A stretch of DNA of 64,000 nt from Trichobilharzia regenti (Eukaryota; Platyhelminthes; Trematoda; Strigeidida; Schistosomatidae), in contig OX235262.1 in assembly GCA_944472135.2 (NCBI GenBank), forward strand, positions 54,532,440-54,596,439, written 5' to 3'. Below, piece by piece: positions 61,400 through 64,000 of this stretch (its first letter is position 1; the number at the start of each line of letters is the position of its first letter). Both the position numbers and the translations under genes were made by a program. The notes under the pieces were generated by a model. It was not told the DNA's origin. It saw only the letters and a list, made by a program, of their open reading frames with translations, and made no database searches.

Positions 61400-62025
61400 C
61401 AAGATTCAATAATTGACTATAGTATAACTGACATTTTTGTTTTCTAAACGATAATGTACAATTAATGTCTTGTTTAATGAAAATACATGTAACTGATTAC
61501 TTTCATGCATATTTCATACAGAATTTATAACAAGTGAAGTTACTTAAAAACACACTTTGTTTATACAATAGAGAATTTGAGTATTTGAAGAACTTCTTAA
61601 TTTAAAATACCTACATCAATTGATTTACTAGTAAGTAATCTTGATGAATTACATAGTAGAAATAGCACACCAGATTATATCCAGTGTGAACTTGTGTTCA
61701 TTTCACTTCACCCACAAATGAACAGAATGATTTTCAAGAGCTTTTTATTTGTCTGAAATACAGATTGATTTGCAACCTCGATAATGTTGAACGACACATG
61801 CCCATATATATTTTTGATACTGTGTAATGTGGAATACTTAAATTAGAGTCAATGAGTTTTGTTTGCTATTCATATGTTAATTTTGATTGAAAATTTTATT
61901 TACTATGAAACATTCTTTTCACATATTTGGAATCGTTGTTTCTTTTTCAACAAATATTGTTAAAATATCTAGCTAGATAAATACGCATAACTCTAAGAAA
62001 TCTTCTCAATTACTCGAGACAGACA
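61400..62025. other. nothing recognised
   Basis: AT-rich, no motif or repeat seen. Confidence 0.4.
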
Positions 62026-62029
62026 AGGT

Positions 62030-62165
62030 TTTGTAGCTGTGGTGGATGATTTTCTATGCTGTTGTATTTGCTAGCTAATCTGGATGATTTTAATTGTGAA
62101 GATTTCATATGCCCTGTTAGGCGAAATTTTCAGCACTAAATTAATTTGGAAGTGTTACTGGCTGT
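62030..62165 (-). repeat. decayed PLE terminal segment
   Basis: 'tttgtagctgtggtggatga' and 'gccctgttaggcgaaatttt' follow the layout at 56664-56790. Confidence 0.5.
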
Positions 62166-62214
62166 AAATATGAATTATACAGAATAATAGACCAATATTA
62201 ATGCTTTGTTTTAT

Positions 62215-62875
62215 TATTATTATTGTTCCCTTGGGTTCCTAGTAGAACATAAGGCTTCAGCTGCACGTCTCCACTTGCTTCTGTCTTCCATCTGCTGTAG
62301 TTTTCACCTGCATCCATGTTAGTCCATACCCTTTCAACTCCTCTTCACACGATCTCCTCCATGTCACCCACCCTTGGACTGACGTCCCACTCGTCGCTTC
62401 CCTTTCGAGTTCCACTCGAGAAAATGGCCTGACGCGCGCGCGATGTCACCCAGCGGCCTCCTCAGCGAGCGAGTGTCCAGTCCATCTTCTTCCACTTTCT
62501 CCTGCATATTTGTTGGTTGGCGATTGGTTCTTGTTTTGTTTGTTCCCATAGTTTCTTGTTGGTGATTCTTTCCGGCCCGGCCATCTCATCTTCAGTATAG
62601 AGCGAGGACAGTTGTTGATAAAGGTCTGCAACAGGCTGTTGCAAATATTCTTTGTGACCCACCCGCCAATATTATGATCGATCCGTATAGAAGAACTCAC
62701 TGACTTGACGTTTGTATTAAAAATCCGACTGAATTTTGTTGCTGATGCTGAGTGACGAAGATTTCCAGATTGGTTTCAGGTTGATGAATGTGTTTCTCGC
62801 CTTCTCGATTCTCTATTTGACATCCTGTTTTGTTTTCATATATGTAATTCAACGGGTGGTGCTTACAACACACAG
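62215..62875 (-). mobile_element. RTE-like LINE 3' end
   Basis: Minus strand: ICNSLLQTFINNCPRSILKM, MAGPERITNKKLWEQTKQEP, QICRRKWKKMDWTLA, EWNSKGKRRVGRQ and the tail ending in ATT repeats at 62215. Frames overlap by single-base shifts. Confidence 0.8.
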
Positions 62876-62879
62876 CTGC

Positions 62880-63755
62880 TGTATTGCAGCTATACAGTAA
62901 TAAATAACTGAACTGTTCTTACTGGAACAAATGTTCCTTTGAGTCTCAACCAATCAGAAATTTCGGATAAATGGAAGTTAAACTAAGGGTATTGTGAATA
63001 GCTTATAATACTGTAAGGATCTGGGATTTCGTATGAAAAAGGATTTCCTCTGAAATGGTCAGCAAACTATTTATGCGGCATTCACGTTCTAAGTAGCTCT
63101 GAAACATCTCGACTTAATTTTTGAAGACTTATACCAATCGATAAAGTTATTTATAAGGATCAAGCTTCACAGTACTCATTTTTAAAAAAACCGTGTATAA
63201 CAAGTTTAAACAGTTATCGTCTTTACCCTTTCGTCAAACAAAGCTAATGACCTTTCTGTTTTAGGTACTCAAAGGGGAAGCTTCTTTCTACAGAGTATAA
63301 AACACATAACTTTCAATTGGTCACACGTTTCCATACGTAAAATACTACTTCTTTATCAGTACGCATCCCTTTTCAACATTTTCACTGAGTCAGAATTCAC
63401 TTTAAGAAGACGTTAATCAAATATTTCACTTGAGACGAGTTAATGGAGGTGCATACTAGTGATTTTATATTAATTTGATAATTAGATATATCACACATTG
63501 TGAAACCGTATTATTTACTGGATGATATTTTGAACACATACTGGTGGTCTGAATTTATGCTCTCTAATCATCATTGGTCAAATAAATTTGAAGCTCTATG
63601 AAATAAAAGTCTCTTCTCCACAGTTTTTCTAACACTTTCCATTTACAAGTGGTTACAAAAGTGCACATACTTCTATTTGAAATCAATAACATTTCCAACG
63701 TGAATTTCGTAAAATCTTGTTAGGTGATCGATAATGTTAAACTAAGAGAAACCAC
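62880..63755. other. nothing recognised
   Basis: AT-rich. The run 'ggggggcggggggggtgacg' begins near 63759. Confidence 0.4.
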
Positions 63756-63779
63756 TGATGGGGGGCGGGGGGGGTGACG

Positions 63780-64000
63780 AGTAAGAAAAAGCTGCCTGCT
63801 ATCGCTGATGAGATACCTGATTGTGGTGTCAATAGGATTATGCCGTAGACACAGTATGGGGAGCGAAAACACAGGAGTACATTGAGCCTATAAGAAGACT
63901 TTAAAGGATTTTGATTTCGTTAATGATTAATGGCTAACGTCATATACAGTCCAAGACATACAGGCGAAAACTAACAAGCTGGTGAAAATTAGCAGTAACG
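63780..64000 (+). mobile_element. RTE-like LINE RT fragment at window edge
   Basis: LKDFDFVND followed by VQDIQAKTNKLVKIS corresponds to LEDLDFADD..QAKTNKLAE of the family. Continues past the window. Confidence 0.6.

Overview
The window is AT-rich, intron-dominated metazoan DNA, almost certainly from a blood fluke (Schistosoma). Evidence for this: tRNA-like Sm-alpha-type SINEs carrying hammerhead-ribozyme cores, RTE/SR2-like and CR1/Perere-like LINE fragments, several Penelope-like (PLE) reverse transcriptase and GIY-YIG fragments, and one large gene with small exons in very long introns. The genus is inferred from repeat families and codon style; the species was not determined.

One real protein-coding gene was found, on the minus strand. 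Thirteen coding exons between 54415 and 4842 spell a PAR-1/MARK-family Ser/Thr kinase: end of the N-lobe (54358-54415, least certain), N-lobe (46446-46494, 41493-41558), catalytic loop (35672-35799), DFG/activation loop (32919-33155), C-lobe (30062-30181), kinase end (24317-24416), UBA-like domain (22208-22438), a long N/Q/S-rich spacer (19385-19484, 17173-17481, 11090-12075, 9073-9290), and the C-terminal KA1 domain with its stop codon (4842-5497). Splice sites are GT/AG and phases fit at every junction. The one irregularity is inside the 11090-12075 exon, where the reading frame shifts by one base (a tiny intron or an indel). The start codon and glycine loop were not found and probably lie upstream of the window.

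Everything else is intron or upstream sequence filled with transposable elements. RTE-like LINE pieces: 320-1065, 1860-2345, 14390-15725, 15830-16875, 18835-19140, 34470-35380, 36230-38960 (longest), 42690-43130, 44440-45230, 62215-62875 and the right edge. A CR1-like LINE 3' half: 6220-7600. tRNA-like SINEs occur throughout, many with hammerhead cores. Gypsy-like LTR copies: 9374-9729, 10200-10964, 47772-48086. PLE pieces: 12276-12850, 17590-18660, 25095-25625, 48530-49240, 51780-53775, 56660-58240, 59390-60310.

Two themes stand out. PLE-type fragments are repeatedly bounded by, or consist only of, head-to-head inverted terminal repeats (3955-4220, 12276-12850, 25095-25625, 39745-40075, 52325-53775, 54575-55230, 59390-60310). 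Hammerhead-ribozyme-like cores are abundant, and at least one (27919-27964) looks fully intact and lies in sense orientation inside an intron of the kinase gene, facing an inverted copy of its own SINE. A young 629-bp GC-rich retroposon with a 12-bp target-site duplication (25635-26263) and a 50-bp tandem array (49905-50098) are further notable items.
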